NCBI GenBank assembly: GCA_965603365.1
Contig: CBFDCR010000015.1
Location: 1-64,000 of the forward strand
Direction: 5' to 3'
Source of the DNA: JAHELQ01 sp965603365
GTDB lineage: Bacteria; Acidobacteriota; Aminicenantia; UBA2199
DNA length: 64,000 bases
Shown: positions 43,418 through 53,318 of the stretch, piece by piece
How the letters are laid out: the number at the start of each line of letters is the position of its first letter
Position numbering within the stretch: the stretch's first letter is position 1
The notes under the pieces: generated by a model
Told to the model about the DNA's origin: nothing
Seen by the model: the letters and a program-made list of their open reading frames with translations, nothing else
Database searches by the model: none
Position numbers and translations under genes: made by a program

Positions 43418-44512
43418 CTAAATTTTCTCCCAGTCAAGCCCAATCTCGTCTCCCAGGCGCTCGAGTAAACCGGCTGGGGAATTAAATTCGAGATCCCTCA
43501 AGGCCTGATCCCGGGAGATTTCGCCAGCCCGGATCAGGGTCGAATATTCATCGTGGTAATGGGTATATCTTCGTTTCCGCAGGTCCCGGTAAGAGTTGAG
43601 CCATATCATCTGGCAATTGGTCGTTCGAGCAGGGTAACTTGTTTCCATGGGCTGCCACTGGAACCGCTGCCGACAAATCTTCTCTAATGCCTCTTTATCA
43701 GTCTTGTAGAATTTGAATACAAAAAACGGAATAAACAATATTTTCTCCGGCTCAGCCCCCCTCTCCAGGTCCTGCCTCGTATGATAGATGGTCTGTTTAT
43801 CCAGCAGCTTCCACTTCCGGCAAAAATTATCAAAGAAATCTCTATCCCCGGTCTCCAGGATGACCTCAAGCATTTTCCCATATAACTCTCTTGCCTTTTC
43901 CTTATCGTGCATCATCGCTGCCTGGCCCTTGGAATAGCCATTAAGCACCAGGGGGATATTGAAATGATCGGCCAATTCCAGCCCATTTAAGTACAACATA
44001 TTTCCACAGACAAAGCAGGCACTCAATTCGGTTTCATCGGATTCGTTAAAGTATTTAAACAATCTTCTCATAAACGATAGATCATTCTTCCAGATTAACA
44101 AATCAACATTTAGCTCTCGACACAATTTCTCCACATTACAGAGAGCGGTCCGGCTATCCCAACCATGGTCATTATGAAAAACCAGGGGTCTCATTTTAAA
44201 TTTTTCAACCAGGGTAATCAGGGTAAAGCAACTGTCCACCCCACCACTCACCGGTACCAGGACATCGTATTTCTGTTCCCGATCACAGTACTTTCTAATA
44301 CATCCCGACAGTTCACCTTCATCCAGGAAATGTTGATGGGAGGGGGCCTGGGTTTGCAGGGAAAACTCATGGCAGTAATTACATACACCTTCCTGATCAA
44401 GCTTGATCCCTGGATAGGTGGTGGGTAAAATACATCGTTGGCATTGTTTTGTCATTCTGTTCTCACTTATTGGTTCAATTTCTTGATTTAAACCCAAAGG
44501 CATCGTATTCAT
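43418..44512 (-). CDS. PP-loop (AANH) ATPase, WbpG-type amidotransferase family
   Basis: 364 residues with an N-terminal zinc-type tetrad C24-x2-C27 and C44-x2-C47 (CQRCILPTTYPGI, then GVCNYC) and the PP-loop SGGVDS at 89-94. This layout fits the family annotated as N-acetyl sugar amidotransferase (WbpG-like), within the adenine nucleotide alpha-hydrolase-like PP-loop superfamily. These enzymes adenylate a carbonyl or amide oxygen and replace it with nitrogen or sulfur. WbpG normally needs a glutaminase partner, and none is visible here. Related PP-loop proteins make thioamides in some natural-product clusters, so amidine or thioamide chemistry on the peptide is possible but inferred. The first ATG overlaps the NRPS-B stop as TAATG. 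Met20, just before the first CxxC, is where relatives usually begin, so the true start may be about 44455. It ends in LDWEKI. Confidence 0.8.
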   Translation of the reverse strand: MNTMPLGLNQEIEPISENRMTKQCQRCILPTTYPGIKLDQEGVCNYCHEFSLQTQAPSHQHFLDEGELSGCIRKYCDREQKYDVLVPVSGGVDSCFTLITLVEKFKMRPLVFHNDHGWDSRTALCNVEKLCRELNVDLLIWKNDLSFMRRLFKYFNESDETELSACFVCGNMLYLNGLELADHFNIPLVLNGYSKGQAAMMHDKEKARELYGKMLEVILETGDRDFFDNFCRKWKLLDKQTIYHTRQDLERGAEPEKILFIPFFVFKFYKTDKEALEKICRQRFQWQPMETSYPARTTNCQMIWLNSYRDLRKRRYTHYHDEYSTLIRAGEISRDQALRDLEFNSPAGLLERLGDEIGLDWEKI

Positions 44513-47500
44513 TAAAAATTAAACTCAACATCGTCCACCTTCTTTAGTTCCTTCTCAAATTTACTATAAACCAGATCTTTGATTTTGCAATGTTCATCAC
44601 CGAGAATACCATCGATCAAACTCAAATAACCATTCACAAACAGTCGAATACTGACCTCACTAAACAAGGTGGTCCTGTAAACAACAGTAAACGATAAATC
44701 CTTCCCATTGTCTATCCCAAACCAGTCCAGGTCAAATTTAGTGGTCTTTAAATCCCATTGATAGGGACGGGCGTTCAATTTAGCGGCCAGTTCATCAAAT
44801 ACCTCCCGCTCTTCACCGCTGTCGGTACGGATTTCAAACACAACATCAAACAGCTGGTGGCGGTTAGTATTCTCTCTCTTCCAGACTTTTTCTACCAGGT
44901 CCTCAAAGGGGTAGCCCTGGTTCTCGTATGCGGCCAGGGAGTTTTTTTGGACTTCCCCTAAAAACTGGAGAAAAGACTTCCGGCCTTCCGGGAAGTTTCT
45001 CACTGCCATCATATTTACGAAGACACCGATCATTTTCTCCAGGTCAGGGTGGGGGCGACCGGCAATCGGTATGCCGACAATAATATCCGACTGACCGGTT
45101 ATCTTAGACAACAGAATATAGAATATGGCCAGCAGCGTTATTTGCATGGTCGTTTTTTTCTTCACGGAAAGTGCCCTCAAAACCTCGGCATTTTGCCTTC
45201 CAATTTTAAATCTAAACGTACCCCCGGCAAAATCCGGCACCGGCCGTCTCGGGTAATCTGTAGGAATATTTAGCTGAGGTAATTCTCCCGATAGTTCCTC
45301 TAACCAATACTCCCCCTGGTTTTTAATCTTTTCCAGCCTCCTTTTGCTATTTTGCCACACCGCATAATCCTTATACTGATGCCTTAAGGGAGGGAGTCCC
45401 CCCCCTGAATACAGAGACAAAAAATCCCGTATCAATATTCTATTGGACACGCCATCCGATATAATATGATGCATATCCATTACCAGTATGTGGCGGCTAT
45501 CAACTGTATTAATCAAGCCTACTCGAAGCAAAGGTGCTTTTGATAAATCAAAGGGCCGGACAAAACACTCTAAGAGTTGCCGGACCACAGATTCGGTGTC
45601 CACGGCTCCCCCGGTGATCTCTGCCTGTTGCCCTTCTTTTCCATCATAATATTCTATTTCAAAATCGTCCTCACTATTTTCATGAATCCGTTGAACCGGT
45701 TCCTTATTAAAAACATAGAACGAGGTTCTCAAACTCTCATGCCGTTGAATTAAGTTCCTGAACGCCTCTGTCAATCTGTCCCGCTCCGGATTCTCCATCA
45801 AAATGACCCCCTGGGGCATATTGAAAGCGGTGTTGTCTAACGCCATTTGTTGGAGTACATAAACTCTCCGCTGGGCTGGAGAAAGCGGGTAATAAGGTCT
45901 GGGAGGGGAGGGTTCGATATCGGCATAAACCTGCCTGGCCGCTTTTTTTATATATGCCGACAACCCCTTGACTGTGGGCGACTCGAACATAACTGCCAGG
46001 GGGACCTTTACATTAAATTCTTTGTACAGCCTGGCCAATAGGATCGTGGCTTTTAGCGAATGGCCGCCCAGTTCAAAAAAATCCGAGTCTAAGCCGATGC
46101 AATCCTTTTCCACTTTTAATAGTCCTGCCCAGATTCCTGCGAGTTTTGTTTCTACTTCATCCCTCGGTTTGACCTGACTCAACTCATGATATATTTCAGG
46201 CAGCGGTAAAGCCTTTTTATCGATTTTCTTGCTGGCCGTAAGGGGAATTTGTTTCATTTTTATAAAATGGGTCGGAATCATATAACGGGGAATCAACCGG
46301 GCCAGGTATTCTTTTAAGGTGGATATGTCAAAATCATTTTTGGGAACGATGTAGGCATGCAGGTCGTTCCCTTCTTCATCTTCCCTGGACAAAACAACCG
46401 CCTCCTTGACATCACCATTTTTTAGCAAATGGCTCTCGATTTCACCCAGTTCGATCCGGTAACCCCTGATTTTTACCTGATGGTCAATACGTCCCAAAAA
46501 TTCAATATTCCCATCGTTTTGCCAGCGGCCAATATCACCGGTTTTGAACATTCTGCCCCTCGGTGCCGGTGATACGGATTTTTTAATAAAAGGCTCTTCG
46601 GTAAATTTTTCCAACGTTAGCTCCGGTCTATTTAAATACCCTTTGCCAACACCATCGCCGCCGATAAACAACTCCCCCGGTATCCCTATAGGCTGCACCT
46701 CCCCGCCTCCGGCCAGGATATATGTCCTCTCATTGGGCATTGGGCGGCCCAGCGGAATACGATCGAACCGGCAGGTTTTTCCCTTTGTGATGTCGAACAG
46801 GCTAGAATCCACGCAGCACTCGGTGGGCCCATAGACATTGGCGATCCTGGGGGCATCCCCCTCACAAGCCTCAAAAAGGTCGTCCACCACCTGCCCCGAT
46901 AACGCTTCCCCACCGATAAGGAGATGCTTTAAAGAGAGCCGTCTGCCGCTTCCTTCTATATTTTCCAACAAAAGACGAATAAACGCCGGCGTACCGTCCG
47001 ATATTTCAACCAGGTTATTTCCATAGAAATCCAGTAATTTTCCCATGTCGGTTCTCATATTTTCGCTGACAATGTAAAGCGTAAGCCCCTGAAGCAGCAC
47101 GCCAAAGATTTGCTGTACCGAAGCATCAAATACATAGGGGGCGATTAAACCGACATGTGTACCGTCACCATATTGTTTAAAGATTTTATCATGCAGCCCC
47201 GTCACCAGGTTACAGACATTTCGATGCTCTATTATCACACCTTTCGGTATGCCGGTGGAACCGGATGTATAGATGACATAAGCCGGGTCCCCGGACCGGT
47301 TGAGAGGCTCCGGATTTTCCCCCGCAATTTGAATCGTATCATGGCTTCGCTCATCGAGAAACATGATATCACGGGCAAACCGTCCGCCCTGACGAACTTC
47401 TGTCGGTATAAACGCGATTCCCTCAATGTTTCTTAGTACCTTTTCGTCCGGTAATGATCCTCTATTATCCAGTACCTTTTCTATGACATCACCAAAGGTC

Positions 47501-50500
47501 ACCTCTCCCTCCCCCAGGACAGCCAGGGAAATATTAAGATCTTGCAGCATCATTTCATAATCGCTGGTGGCATAGGGGCCCCCGGCAACAATGGGGGTAT
47601 TGATACACCACTGCCGAATCACGGCAATGGTTCTGTGGAAAAAATCTTTAAAGAAGGTCAAGGTCCGGGCACCGATAATATCCGGTTTAAACTCATCAAT
47701 GATGCCTTTTAAGTCTCTATAATTATCAAAATCTATCCGGGATTTGGCGATTTTCCCACTAATTTTATGGCCAAATCGCCGGTTTAAATAGGTCAAAATA
47801 TACATTAACCCCAGGGGGGGCTCCACCACATCGTACAGCATCCGGTCCGCATCTTTACTAAAAAATTGCGATAGATCCAGTAGTAAAATTCTCAACGCCC
47901 CATCGTTCACTGGACTGCCGGGAAAACACCCTTCCATCTTCATGTTTAATTCAGGAACCCGGCTCCAGCTCTCATCGAACACATGCTCTTCCGTCAAGCC
48001 GGCCTGGTGAATGCCTAAATTTTTTAACAAATCGCTGAAATTATTAATGTCTACGGGCATATAACTATTATATTTCTGCACAATCTCATCTTCGCTCAAA
48101 ACATGCATCTGGTAGGGTAATACTTGCCGTAATCGCTGTTTTGACAGGAAATAGGAGTTGAAAAAATCGGCCTGGAACTTAAGAGTAAAACTCTTATCAA
48201 ATGGTAAAGTATCGGGTAATTCATGGTATGCCAGATTTTCGGAATCACCGATGTTGTCAGCAGAAACTCCCAGGTCCAATGCCAACCGTGCCATATCGGT
48301 ATTGGGATAGATTTTTAAAACAAAAACATAGGGAAAATGGAGCCACTCCAGGCTTTTAATAAACTTCAAAGTTAACATCGCCTCTTCTTCCGTTTCGGTG
48401 GGCAATCCGTGCATGGTAAAGAGCTCCAATATAAGTTGAGGGTACTGCCGAATGATGTATTCAATATTATTTCGAAGTTTGTTTAGATTCAAATTCTTCT
48501 TGATTAATCTTTGTAACCTTGGGGATGCGGTTTCCAGGGCCAGGGCGAAATTGACGGTTCCCGCCTCTACCATCAAATCGATATATGCCCCGGTTAACAG
48601 ATCCCCCCGGAGGCCATTGGGGAAAAATAGCTGTACCTTCAATCCATGTTTGATGATAAGACGGAAAAATTTTTGGCTGTTTACACTGTCCAGGTTAAAT
48701 ATGTCGTCTACAAATCCAAATCTCCGGATTCCCATTTGGTAATACATTTTTAACTCTTCGAACACATTCTCCGGGGAACGGATTACGTGCCCCTTTGTCC
48801 AAATTTTGTGGCAATACAGGCATTGATAAGGACAACCCCTGGTGGCCTGTAAAGAGATACAATTTTTTACCATTGCCTGGCCGATACAGCGATTATATTT
48901 ATCGTAATTTACCAGGGAACGGTCGGGTATCGGCAGGGATTCAAGATCAGTGATTTGAGGGCGCGGTGAAGTAAGCTGCGGTTGAATCCGAAATTTCAAT
49001 TCCCGCAGATTCTGTAAAGCGGTAAAAGGGTGTTTTTCTACAGCGTTATGATCTAGCAACAATAGAGTGGGATCACAATCAGATATTATAGTCGCGATTC
49101 GCTTTAAGGGGTAATTGGAATCTATCGGTAAATATGCACCGCCGGCCTTCAATATCCCCAGGATACCGGTTATCATCTCTGTCGACCGCTCCTTCATCAG
49201 CCCGACGATATCTCCCACCCCCACTCCTTTTACCCTCAAGTCCCAGGCCAACCGGTTGGCCTGGAAATTTAACTCCCGATATGACAATGACCGATCTTTA
49301 TATACAACGGCAACGGCGTCGGGCTTCCGGGCCGTCTGTTCTTCAAATAATTCTTGAATCGTTCTATCTTTTGGGTAGGGCAGCCTGAAACGATTAAACC
49401 CAACCAATACCTGCTCCTTCTCTTCAATGGAGATCATCTCTATCTCAGACAGCCGGATTTGCGGATCCTTTGTGATAGAGGAGAGTATGTTTTCAAAATA
49501 ACGAACAAATCGTTCAATCGTCTCATCTTTAAACAAGCTTGTGCTGTACTCCACAGTCATCAGCAGCTCACCACCGGCCTCAACGCCGGTAAAAGTCATG
49601 TCAAACTTCGAAATTTTATGTTTGTACTCATGTGGTGTGAGCTTTAATCCCGGTATTTCCAATTCCCGAATCTCGACATTTTGTATGGCGAACACCACAT
49701 CGAATATCGGGTTTCGGCTGACATCCCTCCCGACGGCTATATTATCCACCAGGTCTTCAAACTGGTAGTCCTGGTTTTCAAAGGCTTGTAACGTATTTTC
49801 TTTCACCTCCTGCAAAAATCCGATGAACACTTTATCTCCCCACGGCCTGTTCCACAGCACCAGGGTATTTACAAACATACCTACTATCCGATGCAGATCC
49901 GCATGGCGGCGCCCGGCGATTGGAGTTCCAACCAGGATATCCTCCTGGCCGCTCAACCTGGAAATAAATATAGTAAATATTGCCAGCATAACCATGAAGA
50001 GGGTGACCTTTTCCATCTCAGCAATCTCTTTTAGCAATTCCAGTTTTGCTTTCTCTATTTCAAAGCCTATGGTATTTCCCTCAAAACTCTGCACCTGCGG
50101 TCTTTTATTATCTATCGGTAAGTTCAGCAGGGGAATCTCTTCTTTAAATACATCCTGCCAGTAGGCCTCCTGGGCTCTGATTTTGCCCGAAGATTTCTGT
50201 CTGTTCTGCCACCCGGAAAAATCTTTGTACTGCACCCTCAATTGCGGCAATTCCAGACCTTTGTACAGATTCATGAATTCCTCTACAATTATCCCCATTG
50301 ACGTCCCGTCCGTAATGATATGATGCATGTCGATCAGCAGCATATGCTTCTTTTTTCCTGTTTTAAGCACTTTTACCCTTATCAAAGGCGCCGAGCTCAA
50401 ATCAAATGGCCGGATAAACCGCTTAATCAGTTCTAATGTGTCTACCTGGTCGGCCTCAACATAATCAAAGATATCATCGACACTCCCATTAATTCTTTGA

Positions 50501-53280
50501 ACGGGTTCATCATCTACCGTTTCAAAGCCGGTCCTTAAGCTCTCATGCCTGTCTGTCAGCCTGTTAAACACCCACTGTACACGCTTCCCGTCGAGATCTC
50601 CCTCCAATTCAAATGCAATCGGGATATTATAACCGGTAAGGGTGGGTTCCATCTGTTCCAGGACATAAATTCTCTTCTGGGCCGAAGACAAGGAATAATA
50701 CTGCTTTTCTTCAACACTTTGAATTTTAGAAAATCCGGACGAATTTTTTAAATCGACATTTTTTGTCAACTCCCTGATGGTAGGGGTTCTAAATATCTCA
50801 ACCAGCGGAATCTCCAGGCCCAAAGCTTTATGGAGATTTGACATGAGAATAGTCGCTTTCAAGGAATGTCCCCCCAATTCAAAAAAATTAGCATCAATGC
50901 CGATGAGGTGCTGCTCCACCCCCAGTACATCCGACCAAATTTCCACAAACTTCTCTTCCAATTCATTCCTGGGGACTACAATATTCTCTGAAGCATGTAT
51001 TTCAGGGGGTGGTAATGCTTTCCGGTCCACCTTGCCGTTCGGGGTTAAAGGAATCTTCTTCAGCATTACAAAATAGGAGGGAATCATATAGTCGGGTAAA
51101 TTCCGGGCCAGGCTCTCTCTCAATTCGCTTACGGGTACTGCCACCGGCGACTCATCCGCCACTGCGTAAGCGCACAGATACTTCTCCCCTTCTTCGTTTA
51201 CCCTGTCTATGACGACGGCGTCTTTGATAAAATGAATCGCCGTAAGCTGAGCCTCGATCTCTGTCGGCTCGATTCTAAAGCCCCGGATTTTTTTCTGCTG
51301 ATCCAATCTCCCTAAAAATTCAATATTCCCATCTGGCTGCCATCTTGCCCGGTCTCCAGTCTTGTATAAGGTGTCCCCTGAAACAAATGGATTTGGTATA
51401 AAGTTGTCATGGGTCATCTCAGGGCTATTTAAATATCCCCTCGACACTCCGTCCCCTCCGACTGCCAACTCCCCCACAGCATTGATGGGCATCAACAAAG
51501 CTTTCCGGTCTACAATATATGCCGTGCTGTTGGCCACCGGTTTCCCGATGGGGATGTTGTTTTCATAATCGCGGTCGATACGGTGAGTGGTCGAAAAAGT
51601 AGTGTTTTCAGTCGGGCCATAGCCATTGAGGACGTTTAATCCCGGGAACCTTTGCCGTAAGCGAGAAATGTGAGAGGGTGACAGCACATCGCCTCCAATC
51701 AATATGTTTTTGAGGGGGCTGAAGATTTCAATGTCCTGGTTTAACATTTGATTGAACAGAGGAGAGGTCATCCATATCGTGGTGATTCTATATCTATGAA
51801 GGAGGGTCTTTAGAGTTTCAGGGCTGAGGATATCGGGCTGACTGACCAGGAATAACTGCAAGCCGTTTAACAGAGCTCCCCAGATTTCAAAGGTGGAGGC
51901 ATCAAATTCCAGGGCTCCGGTTGGCATGATTCGTTCATCCTTCTCAAACCCGGTAAAATTCGAGTTTTTTACCAGTCTTACAACGCTGCGGTGCTCGACC
52001 ATAACGCCTTTGGGCCGGCCTGTGGAACCGGAGGTATACATTATATAGGCCAGATTTCCGTGGCGGTGACTCTTTTCCAGTAGCCCGGTTCCGTTCCGGA
52101 TATTTCCGGCATTGAGATTCAGAACGTCGATGTCTAAGTCAACCGTTTCCCCTACATTCGTTAGCAAGACCTGTGCATGACTATCCCTCAGCATAAAACT
52201 CTTCCGCTCAGAAGGATATTCGGAGTCAATCGGTAAATATGCCCCCCCTGATTTCAGTATCCCTATTAAACAGATTATCATGCCGGGACAGCGTTCCGCG
52301 GCCATGACTCCGACCGCGGTTTCACTCTTTACGCCTTTACGCCGGAGATATAGGGCCAATTTAACCGCATCTCCATTTAATTTTTCATAAGATATTGAAG
52401 CGTCGCTCCAGACCGATGCTACCTTTGTTGGATAGTTGGCGGCCGCTTCTTCAAACAAATCGTCTATTGTTTTATAGCGTGGATATTGGGTTTCGGTCTC
52501 GTTAAAATCAAAAATTAATTGTCTTTTCTCCCTCTCGGATAGTAGTTCACTACACGACAGGGGGATATCCAGATTGTGAAGAAGATGCCGCATCAGTACT
52601 ACGAAATGTCGGGCAATTCTTTCGACCGTTTCAGGATAATACAGCGGAAAACTGTATTCCAATGTCCCACCCAGATACTCAAGGCGGCTATTGAAGACAA
52701 AAATCATATTGTGGTGAATATGCCGAAGGTACTTCTTACAGTGAATATTCTCGAGCAAAATCGATATGTCGAACAGGGGAAAATCGTCTTCCGAAAAGGA
52801 TGCACCCAATTGATACACCAGTGTTTCAATCGGATAGTTCTGGTGTTCAATCGCCTTCACAATCGTCTGTCTTACCTGCATCAGTAGTTCTTTAACAGTC
52901 ATTTCATCGCTGATTGTGTTTCGTAGAGCCAGGGCAGTATTTAAAAAATCCCCCTCAACCTCCTGTTTATAAATAGGCGTTCCCACTATGATATCGTTTG
53001 TGTCGGTGTATTTTTTTATTAAGCAGACCAGAACAGCCGTCAATACCATGTGCAGGGTATAATCGGAACCTCTGCATACCTTCATGAGCCGTTCAAACAG
53101 GTCGCCGTCAATCCGGATCTCTGCCTCTCTAAATCTTCCCCCTTTCAGGTGGTTATCGAAAGGGAATTGGCTTTTTTCCCACTCCCCGGCGAACACATTC
53201 ATCCAGTAATCTTTTTCTTTCCCGTATTCGCCAGCTCCGGCGGCAAATGCAAATTTCCCGGGATATTCTCTCTTGTTCAC
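44512..53280 (-). CDS. NRPS-B: two modules, second A domain with embedded radical SAM
   Basis: 2922 residues from a GTG behind AGGAG. Order: C-terminal condensation lobe (1-247); A1 uninterrupted (A3 YTSGSTGRPKG near 411-427); T LGGHS near 807; C with HHIITDG near 988; A2 (from 1311) with radical SAM + B12-like insert 1415-1993; T LGGHS near 2409; C with HHIISDG near 2605; tail VEFNF. A1 reads D-A-F-W-L-G-G-T-F, a Val code. A2 reads D-A-Q-D-L-G-V-V-D, identical to a known Gln code, so the radical SAM cassette sits in a Gln module. The start is 38 bases after rSAM1, and the stop overlaps the AANH ATG. It would accept the chain from the last condensation domain of NRPS-A and hand it to NRPS-C. 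Confidence 0.93.
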   Translation of the reverse strand: MNKREYPGKFAFAAGAGEYGKEKDYWMNVFAGEWEKSQFPFDNHLKGGRFREAEIRIDGDLFERLMKVCRGSDYTLHMVLTAVLVCLIKKYTDTNDIIVGTPIYKQEVEGDFLNTALALRNTISDEMTVKELLMQVRQTIVKAIEHQNYPIETLVYQLGASFSEDDFPLFDISILLENIHCKKYLRHIHHNMIFVFNSRLEYLGGTLEYSFPLYYPETVERIARHFVVLMRHLLHNLDIPLSCSELLSEREKRQLIFDFNETETQYPRYKTIDDLFEEAAANYPTKVASVWSDASISYEKLNGDAVKLALYLRRKGVKSETAVGVMAAERCPGMIICLIGILKSGGAYLPIDSEYPSERKSFMLRDSHAQVLLTNVGETVDLDIDVLNLNAGNIRNGTGLLEKSHRHGNLAYIMYTSGSTGRPKGVMVEHRSVVRLVKNSNFTGFEKDERIMPTGALEFDASTFEIWGALLNGLQLFLVSQPDILSPETLKTLLHRYRITTIWMTSPLFNQMLNQDIEIFSPLKNILIGGDVLSPSHISRLRQRFPGLNVLNGYGPTENTTFSTTHRIDRDYENNIPIGKPVANSTAYIVDRKALLMPINAVGELAVGGDGVSRGYLNSPEMTHDNFIPNPFVSGDTLYKTGDRARWQPDGNIEFLGRLDQQKKIRGFRIEPTEIEAQLTAIHFIKDAVVIDRVNEEGEKYLCAYAVADESPVAVPVSELRESLARNLPDYMIPSYFVMLKKIPLTPNGKVDRKALPPPEIHASENIVVPRNELEEKFVEIWSDVLGVEQHLIGIDANFFELGGHSLKATILMSNLHKALGLEIPLVEIFRTPTIRELTKNVDLKNSSGFSKIQSVEEKQYYSLSSAQKRIYVLEQMEPTLTGYNIPIAFELEGDLDGKRVQWVFNRLTDRHESLRTGFETVDDEPVQRINGSVDDIFDYVEADQVDTLELIKRFIRPFDLSSAPLIRVKVLKTGKKKHMLLIDMHHIITDGTSMGIIVEEFMNLYKGLELPQLRVQYKDFSGWQNRQKSSGKIRAQEAYWQDVFKEEIPLLNLPIDNKRPQVQSFEGNTIGFEIEKAKLELLKEIAEMEKVTLFMVMLAIFTIFISRLSGQEDILVGTPIAGRRHADLHRIVGMFVNTLVLWNRPWGDKVFIGFLQEVKENTLQAFENQDYQFEDLVDNIAVGRDVSRNPIFDVVFAIQNVEIRELEIPGLKLTPHEYKHKISKFDMTFTGVEAGGELLMTVEYSTSLFKDETIERFVRYFENILSSITKDPQIRLSEIEMISIEEKEQVLVGFNRFRLPYPKDRTIQELFEEQTARKPDAVAVVYKDRSLSYRELNFQANRLAWDLRVKGVGVGDIVGLMKERSTEMITGILGILKAGGAYLPIDSNYPLKRIATIISDCDPTLLLLDHNAVEKHPFTALQNLRELKFRIQPQLTSPRPQITDLESLPIPDRSLVNYDKYNRCIGQAMVKNCISLQATRGCPYQCLYCHKIWTKGHVIRSPENVFEELKMYYQMGIRRFGFVDDIFNLDSVNSQKFFRLIIKHGLKVQLFFPNGLRGDLLTGAYIDLMVEAGTVNFALALETASPRLQRLIKKNLNLNKLRNNIEYIIRQYPQLILELFTMHGLPTETEEEAMLTLKFIKSLEWLHFPYVFVLKIYPNTDMARLALDLGVSADNIGDSENLAYHELPDTLPFDKSFTLKFQADFFNSYFLSKQRLRQVLPYQMHVLSEDEIVQKYNSYMPVDINNFSDLLKNLGIHQAGLTEEHVFDESWSRVPELNMKMEGCFPGSPVNDGALRILLLDLSQFFSKDADRMLYDVVEPPLGLMYILTYLNRRFGHKISGKIAKSRIDFDNYRDLKGIIDEFKPDIIGARTLTFFKDFFHRTIAVIRQWCINTPIVAGGPYATSDYEMMLQDLNISLAVLGEGEVTFGDVIEKVLDNRGSLPDEKVLRNIEGIAFIPTEVRQGGRFARDIMFLDERSHDTIQIAGENPEPLNRSGDPAYVIYTSGSTGIPKGVIIEHRNVCNLVTGLHDKIFKQYGDGTHVGLIAPYVFDASVQQIFGVLLQGLTLYIVSENMRTDMGKLLDFYGNNLVEISDGTPAFIRLLLENIEGSGRRLSLKHLLIGGEALSGQVVDDLFEACEGDAPRIANVYGPTECCVDSSLFDITKGKTCRFDRIPLGRPMPNERTYILAGGGEVQPIGIPGELFIGGDGVGKGYLNRPELTLEKFTEEPFIKKSVSPAPRGRMFKTGDIGRWQNDGNIEFLGRIDHQVKIRGYRIELGEIESHLLKNGDVKEAVVLSREDEEGNDLHAYIVPKNDFDISTLKEYLARLIPRYMIPTHFIKMKQIPLTASKKIDKKALPLPEIYHELSQVKPRDEVETKLAGIWAGLLKVEKDCIGLDSDFFELGGHSLKATILLARLYKEFNVKVPLAVMFESPTVKGLSAYIKKAARQVYADIEPSPPRPYYPLSPAQRRVYVLQQMALDNTAFNMPQGVILMENPERDRLTEAFRNLIQRHESLRTSFYVFNKEPVQRIHENSEDDFEIEYYDGKEGQQAEITGGAVDTESVVRQLLECFVRPFDLSKAPLLRVGLINTVDSRHILVMDMHHIISDGVSNRILIRDFLSLYSGGGLPPLRHQYKDYAVWQNSKRRLEKIKNQGEYWLEELSGELPQLNIPTDYPRRPVPDFAGGTFRFKIGRQNAEVLRALSVKKKTTMQITLLAIFYILLSKITGQSDIIVGIPIAGRPHPDLEKMIGVFVNMMAVRNFPEGRKSFLQFLGEVQKNSLAAYENQGYPFEDLVEKVWKRENTNRHQLFDVVFEIRTDSGEEREVFDELAAKLNARPYQWDLKTTKFDLDWFGIDNGKDLSFTVVYRTTLFSEVSIRLFVNGYLSLIDGILGDEHCKIKDLVYSKFEKELKKVDDVEFNF
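47300..49035 (-). other. Embedded radical SAM + B12-like cassette in NRPS-B module 2 (A2/A3)
   Basis: Inserted between A2 (GILKAGGAYLPID) and A3 (YTSGSTGIPKG). The linker DLESLPIPDRSLVNYDKY leads to C1483-x3-C1487-x2-C1490 (RGCPYQCLYCHKIWT). The Rossmann half begins ILLLDLSQFF near 1794, with GGPYATSDY and GEGEVTF near 1923. Because the host A domain reads as Gln, this is the copy with the clearest candidate substrate: Gln itself, or the growing chain at that carrier. Confidence 0.9.
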
Positions 53281-53286
53281 ATCTAA

Positions 53287-53291
53287 CTCCT
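53287..53291 (-). promoter_or_regulatory. Ribosome binding site supporting the GTG start of NRPS-B
   Basis: AGGAG on the minus strand, six bases before the GTG at 53280. It fixes the non-ATG start in the 38-base gap after rSAM1; no competing ATG is nearby. Confidence 0.65.
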
Positions 53292-53318
53292 GTTCAGTTT
53301 GTTGTCCCGTTATCCAAT

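Noticed and set aside
7630..49035. Radical SAM stretches as separate genes or assembly chimeras
   Set aside because: Five copies share the same boundaries with open frames into A3 on one side and A2 on the other; independent chimeras would not repeat exactly.
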